From SLDF01 sp964537925 (GTDB taxonomy: Bacteria; Bacteroidota; Bacteroidia; Chitinophagales; Saprospiraceae): DNA of 64,000 nucleotides. Location of the stretch: assembly GCA_964537925.1 (NCBI GenBank), contig CAZICV010000004.1, positions 248,001 through 312,000 of the forward strand, read 5' to 3'. Shown one piece after another: positions 16,878-27,100 of the stretch (its first letter is position 1; every line of letters starts with the position of its first letter). Position numbers and translations under genes: made by a program. The notes beneath the pieces were generated by a model, which worked only from the letters and a program-made list of their open reading frames with translations, made no database searches and was not told the DNA's origin.

Positions 16878-17351
16878 ATGACCACATTCAGACCCGCAGT
16901 ATCTCAGGATGATGGCTATGTCCAGAAGGTCATCAAATATATCCCCGCCGAAATAGTCGCCGGCTATACGGCCCTGGCGGGTTATCTCAGCCTGGATGCC
17001 AATATGCCCATCCCCGGCCATTATAAGACGTACTACCTGATACTGCTGGGCATACTGGTGGCGATCACGCCGGTATGGACCTACTTCGCCGTGCTGGATA
17101 ATGCAAATACCGGCGGCAACACGCGAAGATCTGTCTTCCATGCAGTCATTGCGACGATCAGCTTTCTCATATGGGTGTACGCCGTCGGCAATCCTTTGCT
17201 CAAGGCGGTCATGTGCGAATGCAGCTCTACCAACTGCAGCAACTGCGGACTGTACAATCCCGTGCTGGGGGCGATCCTGCTGGTATTGTTTACCATATTG
17301 ACACCACTCATCGAACGCATAACACTGGGCACACCGCTGCCCACGAACTGA
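16878..17351 (+). CDS. Four-helix inner-membrane protein with Cys-rich loop
   Basis: 157 residues. Hydrophobic segments lie near residues 22-40, 54-76, 90-110 and 130-147. Between helices 3 and 4 is MCECSSTNCSNCG, four cysteines in a C-x-C and C-x2-C arrangement that could bind a metal or form disulfides. No family is recognised. Last gene of the four-gene unit, with a terminator-like structure about 60 bases downstream. Given a heme-binding-type first gene, a redox or metal role is conceivable but unsupported. Confidence 0.6.
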   Translation: MTTFRPAVSQDDGYVQKVIKYIPAEIVAGYTALAGYLSLDANMPIPGHYKTYYLILLGILVAITPVWTYFAVLDNANTGGNTRRSVFHAVIATISFLIWVYAVGNPLLKAVMCECSSTNCSNCGLYNPVLGAILLVLFTILTPLIERITLGTPLPTN

Positions 17352-17409
17352 CCTGTCCCCGCGAATTGGGTACAGGTACAAAAGAGAATTGTTTTATCAT
17401 TTGTGCAAA

Positions 17410-17464
17410 GGCCCGGATCAAACCATGTGTCGGGAGTAGCATGGGGAGACCGGGCCACTTTTTT
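17410..17464 (+). terminator. Terminator of the four-gene cluster
   Basis: GGCCCGG (17410-17416) pairs with CCGGGCC (17450-17456), with an inner CCATG/CATGG stem in the loop, followed by ACTTTTTT. A compound hairpin plus U-tract closes the unit. Confidence 0.55.
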
Positions 17465-17568
17465 GTCTATACCTATCTAAACCATTGCAGGGCAGGCTTC
17501 GTTTGGCCGGGAAGCCGTAAATTGGACTGGAACAGCTTTTACCTGGCAGTTACACACAACAGCCAACT

Positions 17569-17934
17569 ATGAAAATCGACCGTGTCATCCCGGTACTCCG
17601 CATCTTCGATCTGGCCAAGTCGACAGAATTCTATATCGAATGGATGGGATTTGCCGTAGACTGGGAGTATCGGTTCGGGGAAAACTTCCCTTTGTACATG
17701 CAGATCAGCCGGGACGGTATCACACTGCACCTGTCCGAGCATCATGGCGACTGCTCTCCGGGGGCCAAAGTTTTCATACAGTGCTCCGATCTGGCCGGAT
17801 ACCATGCCCTGCTTACGCAGAAAAACTACCGCTACAACAAACCGGGGCTGGAAACAGCGCCCTGGAATGCATTGTGCATGGAAGTAACGGACCCTTTCGG
17901 CAATAAGCTCCTGTTCTCGGAAAGCAACGAGTGA
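17569..17934 (+). CDS. VOC-superfamily protein (bleomycin-resistance/glyoxalase fold)
   Basis: 121 residues, one pair of beta-alpha-beta3 modules: VIPVLRIFDLAKSTEFYIEWMGF, LYMQISRDGITLHLSEHHGD, VFIQCSDLAGYHALL, and a closing MEVTDPFGNKLLFSE. The EHHGD and DPFGN phrases are typical of the glyoxalase-superfamily proteins annotated as bleomycin-resistance-like. Family function ranges from antibiotic binding to metal-dependent isomerisation or dioxygenation, and nothing here selects one. Single-gene unit. Confidence 0.8.
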   Translation: MKIDRVIPVLRIFDLAKSTEFYIEWMGFAVDWEYRFGENFPLYMQISRDGITLHLSEHHGDCSPGAKVFIQCSDLAGYHALLTQKNYRYNKPGLETAPWNALCMEVTDPFGNKLLFSESNE

Positions 17935-18237
17935 CCAGACCAACAGACACCGTGTGATCCAATTCTCTGCCGGCTGGCCTGGTCTCCGGTCAGAAGACTG
18001 GTCATCTGCTGTCATACCGCTCTCCCACATGAGATCATAAGGGCCTGCTCAATACTGCCGCAAGGGTCCCCTGTCGGTACGACCTGCGGGTATCTTCGCC
18101 GGCTTTTTCGCTCCTGGTCCAATCATCAAGATATACTTCACTATATGGGCGGTGAGCCGGAGGCACCCTACCGGTAGAGAATGTTCCAGGTACTGCAGGC
18201 ATGTACACGCCAGCCCCTGGCTCACGCCTTATCCATC
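17935..18237. other. Gene-free stretch
   Basis: No reading frame with protein-like composition and no clear promoter, repeat or RNA structure were seen between the VOC gene and the terminator of the convergent lipoprotein gene. Confidence 0.5.
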
Positions 18238-18271
18238 AAAAAAAGCCCGGCAACACTTTCTGTTGCCGGGC
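18238..18271 (-). terminator. Rho-independent terminator of the sigma/barrel/lipoprotein operon
   Basis: Perfect 11-bp stem GCCCGGCAACA/TGTTGCCGGGC with a 5-base loop. Read on the minus strand it is followed by a run of seven T. It lies about 40 bases after the lipoprotein stop. Confidence 0.85.
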
Positions 18272-18307
18272 CGGAATGTATAAAACCAAAAATAATAGAT
18301 CACATGC

Positions 18308-20077
18308 TTACCGTCGCCGTACCGAGAACGTACCGCTGATCGTCTTCTGTACCGGCGGATTCTGATCGATGGTCGCGTCAAAAGTTCCTGAGAATGAGCC
18401 TCTCCAGTACGTACCGGGTGTCTGGTCATATTCGCTGACGATGAATGTCATATCTACATTTTCAATCTCTCTGAACCCAGCGTTTATCCAGAGTGAGCGC
18501 GCACCTGAGAACTGGTATGTGCCTACACCGTTGATCTCGCCGCTGATAGAGATCAACGTCTGTCCCATGCTATCAAGTGGCATACCGATCAGGTAGATAT
18601 AAGTCATTCCGCCCGGGTTAGGATCTTCATAGACCACCTGCTCACAAACATAGGATGTACCTCCATCTATCTCGAATATGATGTACTCTTCCAGGTCATT
18701 GCATACTTCGATATCACCTGCATGGATAACAGGCGCCGTAGGGTGGTGGGAGTAGATAACACTTTCCTTGGCTGTGGGTGGGTGTACACCCCTGATCTGG
18801 ATCCCCGAATTGCTGCAGTTGAGGATCTGCGCGTCGAATGTACCGTCGGGTTCCACCGGTATGACCACGTAGAAGAAGGAATTGCTCAGGAGCGCATATC
18901 CCTCACTCAGCGGGCTGCCGCCGCAGTCGACAAGACGGCCGGAGACCTGTATCTCCGCGCTGGGTGCGGTGTTGACTGTGATATCTCCCGAGTCTGTATC
19001 TGACGCAAAAGGTCCTATCTGGGAAGTATAGAGGATCGTACCGCACCTGTCCGTGATCTTGAGCGTCAGCACCTCGTTGGCAGGTATTTTACCCTGGACG
19101 ACACCATCTGTGCCCGTACCTGCATAAGCTACACCGGTCTGTCCCTGGCGCTCCAGTACCACGAAGTAGTTAGACAGCGGGACTCCGTCCTGGTTGATGA
19201 ACCTCGCAGTCCAGTCGATCAGCGGGAACGGTGCGTCCACATTCCAGAAGGAGAAATGCGTTACTTTGCCTTCATATCCCTGGGCGGAAAGCTGGGCGCT
19301 ACCCTCTTCCTTCCAGATACCTTCCTTCTGATCGAAGTGCCAGAGCGGGATCTCAGCGGGCGCATGGCTGTGCAGCGCTGCGCTGAGCGGAAAGAAAACA
19401 ACCGCCTCCTGACCGGAAGCCAGGTTGAGCTTCTGACCGCCTGTGCCTTCCAGCGTAACGGCTGCCATCCCGTAGGTCTGCATCACTATCTCATTGCCCT
19501 GTGTATTGATACCCCATAGATTGCCGGGCATCTGGCGATACAGAGCTTCCGTGGCGGCATTGATATGACGGGCGTATACACGTACAGTACCTTCATATGC
19601 ATTGCCGTTCTGGTCTACGAGCGCCCCAGCTTCAAAGCTGACACGAACTCCGTCGGCAGATTCGATCACACCGCCATTAGCGGTCGAAAAGCTGCCGGAC
19701 AGGTTTTTCTTCAAGAGATCAACCTCTACATAGCTTCTTTTTGTTTTGCCGACCACAAAGGCCCGGGACCCTTCGAAATAGCCCTGCTTTTCGACCTGGA
19801 TATACGCTCTGCGCGTATACAACGATGCGCCCTGCAGCACGAAAACACCATGAGCGTCGGTATAAGTAGTTTTTCCTCCACCTGTCACCTTGGCATCTTT
19901 GACCGGCTTGCCTGCATCGTCCCTGATGACACCGAAGACCTCGTGCGTCACCAGCGCCCCCAGGTCCACCTGTGGGTTATGTGGGTTCGGCACAAATATA
20001 TCCGTATCCTTCTTGCACGCCTGGAATGTGACCAGGATCATCAGGAGGAGCAGGGTGAACATTGATCTTTTATTCAT
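18308..20077 (-). CDS. Lipoprotein with carboxypeptidase-like regulatory domain
   Basis: 589 residues. An SPII signal ends in the lipobox FQAC (Cys20 region), giving an envelope lipoprotein. A carboxypeptidase regulatory-like beta-sandwich follows (~residues 45-115: HEVFGVIRDDAGKPVKDAKV ... TDAHGVFVL), then a region (~125-290, SADGVRVSFEAGALVDQNG; VTHFSFWNVD) and further Ig-like repeats (SAEIQVSGRLVDCGGSPLS). The final part has no recognised motif. The start lies 86 bases after the barrel protein's stop, so it is probably co-transcribed with the ECF sigma factor unit. Function unknown; a surface adhesin or structural role is possible. Confidence 0.72.
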   Translation of the reverse strand: MNKRSMFTLLLLMILVTFQACKKDTDIFVPNPHNPQVDLGALVTHEVFGVIRDDAGKPVKDAKVTGGGKTTYTDAHGVFVLQGASLYTRRAYIQVEKQGYFEGSRAFVVGKTKRSYVEVDLLKKNLSGSFSTANGGVIESADGVRVSFEAGALVDQNGNAYEGTVRVYARHINAATEALYRQMPGNLWGINTQGNEIVMQTYGMAAVTLEGTGGQKLNLASGQEAVVFFPLSAALHSHAPAEIPLWHFDQKEGIWKEEGSAQLSAQGYEGKVTHFSFWNVDAPFPLIDWTARFINQDGVPLSNYFVVLERQGQTGVAYAGTGTDGVVQGKIPANEVLTLKITDRCGTILYTSQIGPFASDTDSGDITVNTAPSAEIQVSGRLVDCGGSPLSEGYALLSNSFFYVVIPVEPDGTFDAQILNCSNSGIQIRGVHPPTAKESVIYSHHPTAPVIHAGDIEVCNDLEEYIIFEIDGGTSYVCEQVVYEDPNPGGMTYIYLIGMPLDSMGQTLISISGEINGVGTYQFSGARSLWINAGFREIENVDMTFIVSEYDQTPGTYWRGSFSGTFDATIDQNPPVQKTISGTFSVRRR

Positions 20078-20163
20078 ATCTTTTCTTTTTTCAGTGAATG
20101 AATGAGCAGTTTCTGACTATTGGTTCTGAATGGCCGTTCATTGTATTAGATACGACCGTGGGC

Positions 20164-21585
20164 TCATTCGTTGCCTGGTGTGAAGCGAATTCCTATTTGT
20201 ATATGTGCTGTACGGTAAGATTGTCTGACGGAATAGCCCGGCTCGGTCACGGGAGATAGCTGTGCATTCCAGCAGGGCTCCGCAAAAACGGCCCAATTGC
20301 CCGCCAACTGGTAGGCAACCTGGAGAGAAAGATCGGCTGCTATGCCTGTACGTGGCTTGAAATAGCCGGATGTATCCGCGGCGATATCGTAGATCGACCT
20401 GGACTCATCCATGATGGTACCGCGGCGATTATACAGAAGGTTGAACGCTGCACCGGCACGGAGCCCTACGGACCACCTCTCGGCGGACCAGGTATACCCG
20501 ATACGCACGGGCAGGTTGAGCGTACGATAGCGGTTGTAGCTGGTGATATACCGTGCACCTGTCTCCGTGATCGTATCCGTACGCACCAGGTTGCCCGTAA
20601 CAGGGTCATATATATCGCGGATGGATGTACGTACTTCCTGGGCATTGGTGTACTTGAATACCTCATTGATCATACCATAGGTAAGGCCAGCTTCGATAGC
20701 TACGCCGGATTCATCCATCCAGCCGATCCTCGCCCCGGCAGTATTGGTATACCAGTTGCTCTCCAGCGAATCCCTCAACTGTGCATATACCCGGCTGTCG
20801 GCGCCGCTTTCCAGCCTCCGGAATGCTTGCCCCACTCCCCCGAATACGTCGATATAAAGCCTACCCGAACGGCTGGGCCCGAAGGAATAGCAGTCGTCCG
20901 GATCCACTTTCGGCAGCGACAGGAGCGCTTCCTGCCTGTCCACTGACTTCAGCAGGACAGACAGTGGCGCCAGCGCCGGGGTTCGCGGTGCAGTGGCCGG
21001 CAGGAGATCCATCTCGTTCAGGACAGCGCGGGCCTCATCTGCAGTAGGTGTAGCTATACCAGTGGCACCTGCTGCTGCAGCTTCACCGGCAGATGTCATC
21101 CCTGCATCTGCAGACCGGCGGGTCCGGGTATGGGCTGCTCCGGTATAGGATCCATCCGCAGAATTGTGGCCGGCAGCGCCTGCCACCCCTGCCGCTGCTT
21201 TGGCGCGGACAGATGTTTCTACCGCAGTGTGACGGGCCGACTGCAGGTCAACTGTGCGGGTATCCTCAGAACCCAGACCGGTAGCGGAGCTAGCAGTCCG
21301 CAACTCTTCCGAGCGCTTTTCCACTGCCCCGGCTTCCCGGCTGGTAACATGAACTTCTCTTGGTGAAACTGTCCCACCGCCATACCAGCCGAGCTTGTTG
21401 CCCGAATAGATCAGTGCAGCCCCTGCCAGTAAAAGCAGCAGTACCCACAGCGCACGTCGCCTGTATGGCGGGCGTTGGGCGGGTGGAGCGCCGGTCGCTA
21501 TCCTGTCAAAAAAGTTGTCGGGAACGGGCGAATGGTAACTATCCAGGCGATCCTTCCAGTTTTGCTCCTGTTGATTCGTGTTCAT
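20164..21585 (-). CDS. Inner-membrane-anchored protein with C-terminal outer-membrane beta-barrel, coupled to ECF sigma factor
   Basis: 473 residues from ATG 21585 (MNTNQQEQNW), chosen because it overlaps the sigma-factor stop by ATGA. Residues ~1-50 are cytoplasmic (NWKDRLDSYHSPVPDNFFDRI), a helix at ~52-66 (ALWVLLLLLAGAALIYSG) crosses the inner membrane, and ~130 residues of Ala/Thr/Ser/Glu-rich low-complexity sequence follow. The last ~210 residues form an OMP_b-brl-like barrel (LYIDVFGGVGQAFRRL ... IQIGIRFTPG). The N-terminal part occupies the position of an anti-sigma factor, so it may hold the sigma factor while sensing at the outer membrane. That role is inference. Confidence 0.7.
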   Translation of the reverse strand: MNTNQQEQNWKDRLDSYHSPVPDNFFDRIATGAPPAQRPPYRRRALWVLLLLLAGAALIYSGNKLGWYGGGTVSPREVHVTSREAGAVEKRSEELRTASSATGLGSEDTRTVDLQSARHTAVETSVRAKAAAGVAGAAGHNSADGSYTGAAHTRTRRSADAGMTSAGEAAAAGATGIATPTADEARAVLNEMDLLPATAPRTPALAPLSVLLKSVDRQEALLSLPKVDPDDCYSFGPSRSGRLYIDVFGGVGQAFRRLESGADSRVYAQLRDSLESNWYTNTAGARIGWMDESGVAIEAGLTYGMINEVFKYTNAQEVRTSIRDIYDPVTGNLVRTDTITETGARYITSYNRYRTLNLPVRIGYTWSAERWSVGLRAGAAFNLLYNRRGTIMDESRSIYDIAADTSGYFKPRTGIAADLSLQVAYQLAGNWAVFAEPCWNAQLSPVTEPGYSVRQSYRTAHIQIGIRFTPGNE

Positions 21586-22175
21586 AAGTGTATTTTTTGA
21601 GCTGCTTCCAGTCGACGCTGTATCCATTTGCGCGCCTTGAGCAATTGTGTACGCGAAGTGCTTTCGTCGATCCCGGTCATACCGGCGATCTCCTTGTGGC
21701 TGAATCCATCCAGTACGGACAGGTTGAAAATGGTCCGGTATCCGTGCGGCATCTCTGCTATCAGGTGCAGTATCTCCTCTTCCGAAAGCCGGTCGAGGGC
21801 GGCGGGCTGCACTGCCGGTTCCCGGGCGGGGGAAATGTCGTCTAGATCACTGAAATCAGCACGGCGGCTCAGAGACCTCAGGCAGGTGTGTACGACCAGC
21901 CGCCGGAGCCACCCCTCAAACGAACCCTGCTGCCGGTACTGGTGCAGGTAGCTGAAAACACGTATGAAACTATCCTGCAGCATATCTTCCGCATCCGGCT
22001 GATTGCCTGCGTATCTCCTGCAAATAGTCATCATACGGCCAGCAAACCGTTCGAAGAGCATCCTCTGCGCTTTGCGATCACCGCGCAGACATTTATCTAT
22101 GATCTCTTGTTCACCCACACGTTCACCTTCTAGTGTCAGATACACAGCGTCGCAGTTTCGTTGCCCGGAGATCAT
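21582..22175 (-). CDS. ECF-type RNA polymerase sigma factor
   Basis: About 197 residues from ATG 22175; an upstream in-frame GTG at 22202 is less likely. Region 2 contains LFERFAGRMMTICRRYAGNQPDAEDMLQDSFIRVF, and region 4 contains LPHGYRTIFNLSV-type MPHGYRTIFNLSVLDG and the helix-turn-helix HKEIAGMTGIDESTSRTQLLKARK. This is the standard Bacteroidota ECF/sigma-70 layout. It directs transcription of an unknown regulon. The next gene overlaps its stop by four bases and encodes its likely membrane partner. Confidence 0.92.
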   Translation of the reverse strand: MISGQRNCDAVYLTLEGERVGEQEIIDKCLRGDRKAQRMLFERFAGRMMTICRRYAGNQPDAEDMLQDSFIRVFSYLHQYRQQGSFEGWLRRLVVHTCLRSLSRRADFSDLDDISPAREPAVQPAALDRLSEEEILHLIAEMPHGYRTIFNLSVLDGFSHKEIAGMTGIDESTSRTQLLKARKWIQRRLEAAQKIHL

Positions 22176-22300
22176 GCGATCGACAAAAAAAACTTTGTAC
22201 ACAGCAGATCTGTCTGCGACTGTTCTAACTTAATACGCAAAGCCTGCAGATGTCGTCAATGGCGACAAGGATTTTTGGCTGGTCTCTCCCCTGCCGGGCT

Positions 22301-23941
22301 TCAATACACATTGTAAAAGCGGTTGCTGAACAAGGGCTTTGTATGCCTGGTGCTGTCATAAGGATGCTCTATGACGCGGTAGTCATAACAATCCGGATCG
22401 ATGGTATCGGCACTCATAGGTACATGATAGACGCGTTCGATGATATAGTCTTTCTTCCCGGTCAGGGCAAAACGGAAATGCAGGTAATTGTCCAGGAGAT
22501 AAGAGTCGGTGAAGAATGTCTGCCCGTCTTCCATGCGGTCTATCGCCCGGTCGGTGTCTATGGAGAACCCCTCAAAGTCGGTAATACGCTTGTCGAAACT
22601 GCAGATCAGGGCAACCTGTATCACCAGCGCGGCAGCTATCCAGTATCTCAGGAACAACCTGTCTCCGACGATACTGTATAAAAGATGACCCAGCAGGATC
22701 GCCAGCGGTATACTGAGATAAGCAAAGGTCCTGCTGAACGCGATCACCGAATGCAGGATCACTAAAACCGGGGCAGACCAGGCGAATAGCGGCAGACCAT
22801 AACGCTGTACTCCGCGCTTATTCATCAACCAGGCGACCGTGGCAGCGACCAGCAGCACGAATATGAATACGGGATCCAGTCCGGTCGTATCGCGCAGGGT
22901 CTCCATCCAGAATCCAGGTGACTTCAGCAGGACTTCCAGGCGGCTGATAGGCTGTACGATGGGGTTATAAAACAAAGCCTGCGGCCAGTTGACGATCATG
23001 ATCGGTGTGTAGAGAAACAATACCGTGAAGACCAGGGCCAGGTGATTGCGGATATACCGCCAGGGATGGCGAAGGGCTACCGGCAACAAGATCCACTGGC
23101 CGGAAAGAAAGGGATACAGGAATGAAGGCATTGTAAAAAAACCGCCGACGCAGGCCGTTACATACCATAGCCAGTAAAAACGATTGGCCGGGGACTGCCT
23201 GATCTTGAATAGTGCGTACAGCATCCAGGTCGTGAAGAGAAAGAGCAGTGCGTATCCCCGGCTGAGGTATCCGTAATGGATACTGAAGAAAAAAGTGGTG
23301 TACAGGGCCGTAGCCGGTATAGCCGCCTGCCTGGAACCATACTCCCTGACCAGGCTGTAAAACAAAAAGGCGGAGAGCAGGTAAATGATCATCGCCGGGA
23401 TCCGCATGGATAGCAGCGGATCGAACGGCAATAGTATGGAGATATTGGTCAGTACGGAATGAAGGACATGGTTGTTGGGCGCCGGGTAATAGGAAATCGA
23501 AGACAGCACGGATTTGGAGGAAAAATGCAGGTAAGTCCAGGCCTCATCATAGGATACCGGCTGTGTAATGCCGTAGAAAATAATGGCTGCCGAAGGCAGT
23601 ATAAGCAATATCCACATACGCTCGCCGACCAGGAAAGCCTGTATACGACTGTTCAGAGATGTATGGAAGGCCGGCGCTATACCCGAAAATACATGATATA
23701 CCCGGTCACGTCTGCGGTAGGTAAGTATAAGCAACGCGGAGAGTAGCGTCAGCAAACCGGTAGCTGCGTAGATAACCGGCGGCGGCAGCTTCTCCTGCAA
23801 CTTGTCCATCCTGTCTGTTTCGTTCACCACCAGTGCTACAAAATCCATCAGGCGCTCATAGCCGAGCCAAAAAACGAAAGCCTGTGCGAGGATCAACCCG
23901 GCCAGGACCGCCAGGATCAGGATATTAAAAGCTCTTTTCAT
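22301..23941 (-). CDS. GT39/ArnT-like polytopic membrane glycosyltransferase
   Basis: 546 residues from ATG 23941 (MKRAFNILIL); the frame stays open upstream but without coding character. About a dozen hydrophobic segments. After the second or third helix comes PVSYDEAWTYLHF, where the Asp-Glu pair matches the catalytic acidic motif of the ArnT/PMT (GT-C) superfamily, followed by YPAPNNHVLHSVL, the usual His-containing loop. The soluble C-terminus is short. Such enzymes transfer a sugar from a polyprenyl-phosphate donor on the periplasmic side. Acceptor and donor are unknown. It has no obvious operon partner. Confidence 0.7.
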   Translation of the reverse strand: MKRAFNILILAVLAGLILAQAFVFWLGYERLMDFVALVVNETDRMDKLQEKLPPPVIYAATGLLTLLSALLILTYRRRDRVYHVFSGIAPAFHTSLNSRIQAFLVGERMWILLILPSAAIIFYGITQPVSYDEAWTYLHFSSKSVLSSISYYPAPNNHVLHSVLTNISILLPFDPLLSMRIPAMIIYLLSAFLFYSLVREYGSRQAAIPATALYTTFFFSIHYGYLSRGYALLFLFTTWMLYALFKIRQSPANRFYWLWYVTACVGGFFTMPSFLYPFLSGQWILLPVALRHPWRYIRNHLALVFTVLFLYTPIMIVNWPQALFYNPIVQPISRLEVLLKSPGFWMETLRDTTGLDPVFIFVLLVAATVAWLMNKRGVQRYGLPLFAWSAPVLVILHSVIAFSRTFAYLSIPLAILLGHLLYSIVGDRLFLRYWIAAALVIQVALICSFDKRITDFEGFSIDTDRAIDRMEDGQTFFTDSYLLDNYLHFRFALTGKKDYIIERVYHVPMSADTIDPDCYDYRVIEHPYDSTRHTKPLFSNRFYNVY

Positions 23942-24087
23942 AAACAGAAGGCCAGGGCTTGCGAAACCTGGCCGGATGCGGGCGCTCCGGCCAATATCCG
24001 AAGATAGTGCTTTTGTTGTCGGGCCGTATCCGGAATACGCTAAAACACTGGTCACCCTGTCCCGGCATGACACTGCCCAGGAAAACA

Positions 24088-24120
24088 GAGAGGGGGCCGG
24101 ATCAGCTCCGCCCCCCTCTC
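24088..24120 (-). terminator. Terminator of the RND efflux operon
   Basis: GAGAGGGGG and CCCCCTCTC pair, with a further CGGA/TCCG inner stem. On the minus strand the hairpin is followed by TGTTTTC. It starts 34 bases after the pump stop codon. The U-tract is interrupted. Confidence 0.55.
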
Positions 24121-24154
24121 CGCCATATGTATCGCTCTCCGGAACCCGGCCCGG

Positions 24155-27100
24155 TCATTTATCGACCTGCTCGTGTTCCTGGTCAGCCTGCAGAGCGGCC
24201 GGAGCAGGCTGCTGCGGTTTACGGTTACCGAACAGCCGATCCAGCCTTTCTTTCGATTTGTCGACTATGTAGTATATCGTCGGCACGAGCAGCAAGGTGA
24301 GTACCAGTGAGCTGGTGAGACCACCTATGATCACCCAGGCCATACCGTTTTTCACTTCCGCACCTGAGCCCGTCGAAAGCGCGATCGGAAGCATACCGCA
24401 GATCATGGCGATGGTGGTCATCAGGATCGGCCGGAGCCGCTCCTTGCCTGCTTCGATCAGCGACTCCTTCAGGCCGTGGCCCTGCTCTTTCAGGTGATTT
24501 GCGAAGTCTACGATCAGGATACCATTCTTGGCTACAAGCCCCATGAGCATGATCAGGCCTACTATGGCAAAGATGGTCAGTGACTCCATTGTAAGGGCCA
24601 GGGCCAGCAGTGCACCGATCAGCGCTACCGGGATCGAAAACATGACCACGAAAGGATAGACTACACTTTCATACAGCGCGACCATGATCAGGTATACAAG
24701 CACAAAACCGATCAGCATCGCAAAGCCGAGACTGCCAAAAGCATCCGACTGTTGCTGTGCCTGCCCCAGGTAGGTGATCAAAACGCCCTCCGGCAAGTCC
24801 AGCTTGCCGACACCCGCCTGTATCTCGGCAATGATCGTACCCATCGGGCGGCCCGAAGCAAAGCCCGTGACATTGATACTCTTCAGGCGATCGTAGCGCT
24901 GCAGCACTGTCTGGCCCTGGCGCTCGGATATCTCTGCCACATCGCTCAGCCGCACGTCTACGCCCCTGCTGTTGCGTATGGATATATTGCGCACACTCGC
25001 GATGTCCTGCCTGTCGGCTTTTTCGGAGATCACATTGATGGCGTATTCTTCTCCGCTCTCCGTATACTTGAGCTGATCATTGCCCCGGAATGCGATCTGG
25101 AGCGCACTGCCTATCTCGGGCACGCTGAGCCCGGCCATCAGCACCCGGTCGCGGTCCAGCCGGATATCTATCTCGTTCTGGGGCGTCTTGGTGCTGAACT
25201 CTACATAGTCGGTACCTGCCGTGCCAGACACGACCGTACGGATCTTCTTGGCCGCTTCCCAGATCGAATCGAGGTCGGTCCCACGCACAGCGATCTGTAT
25301 CGGGGCATCGCCTGACCCTACCAGGCCGACCGGCTTGATGGTCACCTTGACTCCGGGAATAGTGGATATCTCGTCCCGCATCAGCGCACCGAACTGATTC
25401 TGTGTGATCCTGCGATCACCCTTGTCGACCATCTGTATGGTCATCTCGGCTATATTGGCTGTACTGTTGCCGCCCACAAGGGCATTGCCCGCCTGCGTAC
25501 CTACACTGGTGAATACCTTGAGCACTTCGGGATGTTTCATGACAATCTCTTCGGCGCGCAGTACTACCTGGTTTGTCATATACAGCGGGGTTTCATTGGA
25601 CATTTCCAGTGAGACGTTGATCTCTCCCCGGTCGCTCTCCGACATGAAGGCCGTACCGATGAAACCTGAAGGAACCAACGCGAATGCACCGGCAAAAAGC
25701 AGGACGATGCCCAACAGTATGTACCGCTTGTGCCCCAGCGCCCAGGACAAAGTCCGTCCGTAGAACTCCTTCAGGCGGTCTATCTGACGCTCGAACCCGA
25801 GGAAGAATCTTCCGCGCAGGCTATCCTTCGTGAGGTGCTCGAGCTTGCCGAAGCGCGATGCCAGAAGCGGGGTCAGCGTGAATGCCACCAGCAAGCTCAT
25901 CAGCGTGGAGAAAACCACGACCAGGGAGAACTCCCGGAGGATATTGCCGATCATACCGGTACTGAGGGCCATCGGCACGAATACCACGACATCCACCAAC
26001 GTAATAGCCACTGCCGTAAAACCGATCTCACTCCTGCCTTCGAGCGAGGCCCTCCGCTTATCCTTGCCCATCTCCATATGCCGGAAGATATTCTCCAGGA
26101 TCACGATACTGTCGTCCACCAGGATACCTACCACAAGTGACAGGGCCATCAGTGTCATCAGGTTGAGCGAGAACCCGAAAGCATACATCAGTATGAAAGT
26201 GGGTATCATGGCCGAAGGAAGCGCGATCAGGACGAAGAACGAACTGCGCAGGCTGTGCAGGAAGAGCAGCATCACGGCCGCCACGATAAAGACCGCCAGC
26301 ATAAGGTCGTGCATCACCGCATCGGCCGAGGCCAGCGTGTAGACGGACTGGTCGACGGCTATATCGAACCGGAGGTCTTTCGAAGCATACTGCTGCACCA
26401 GGTCGTCAAGTCTGGACTTTATGCCTTCGCTTACCTTCACGGCATTTGCATCGGCCTGCTTGGTGATCTCGATACCAACACCCGGCAACCCGTTGATACG
26501 GTTGGTGGTCTTGCTCTCGGCAGGTCCGTCCGTGACAGTGGATACGTCGCCGAGCAATATACGGCTGCCGGACGGTGTCTGTGCGATCACCAGGTCGCGT
26601 ATCGCCTGTACGTCCCGAAACTTAGCATCGAGGCGAATGGCATAACGTCCCATGTTGCTTTCGACACTTCCGGCCGGAAACGAAACATTGGCTGCAGCCA
26701 GCGCCTGGTTGATAAGCGCCGGAGACAGATTGTAGGTGGAGAGCCGGTCCTTGTCCAGGGCTATACGGATCTCGCGCTGGTTGCCACCGATGAGATTGAC
26801 CTGCCCTACACCGTCCACGTTCGAAAGAATCGGTTTGATCTGTTGTTTGATCAGGTCATATAGTTCCGTCTCAGATAGACTTCCCGAGGCGCTGAGCCGG
26901 AGAACAGGCAGCTCTTCGGAGTTGAACCGGTTGACCACCGGATCATCGGCATCTTCGGGGAGCAGCGCCCTGGTCTGGTTGATCCGGCGCTCTGCGTCCT
27001 GCTGGGCAATGATGGTACTGGTACCTGTCTTGAGCTCGATGATGATCGACGAAATGCCTTCACGCGAAGAAGCGCTGATGTGCTTGACACCTTCTATAGA

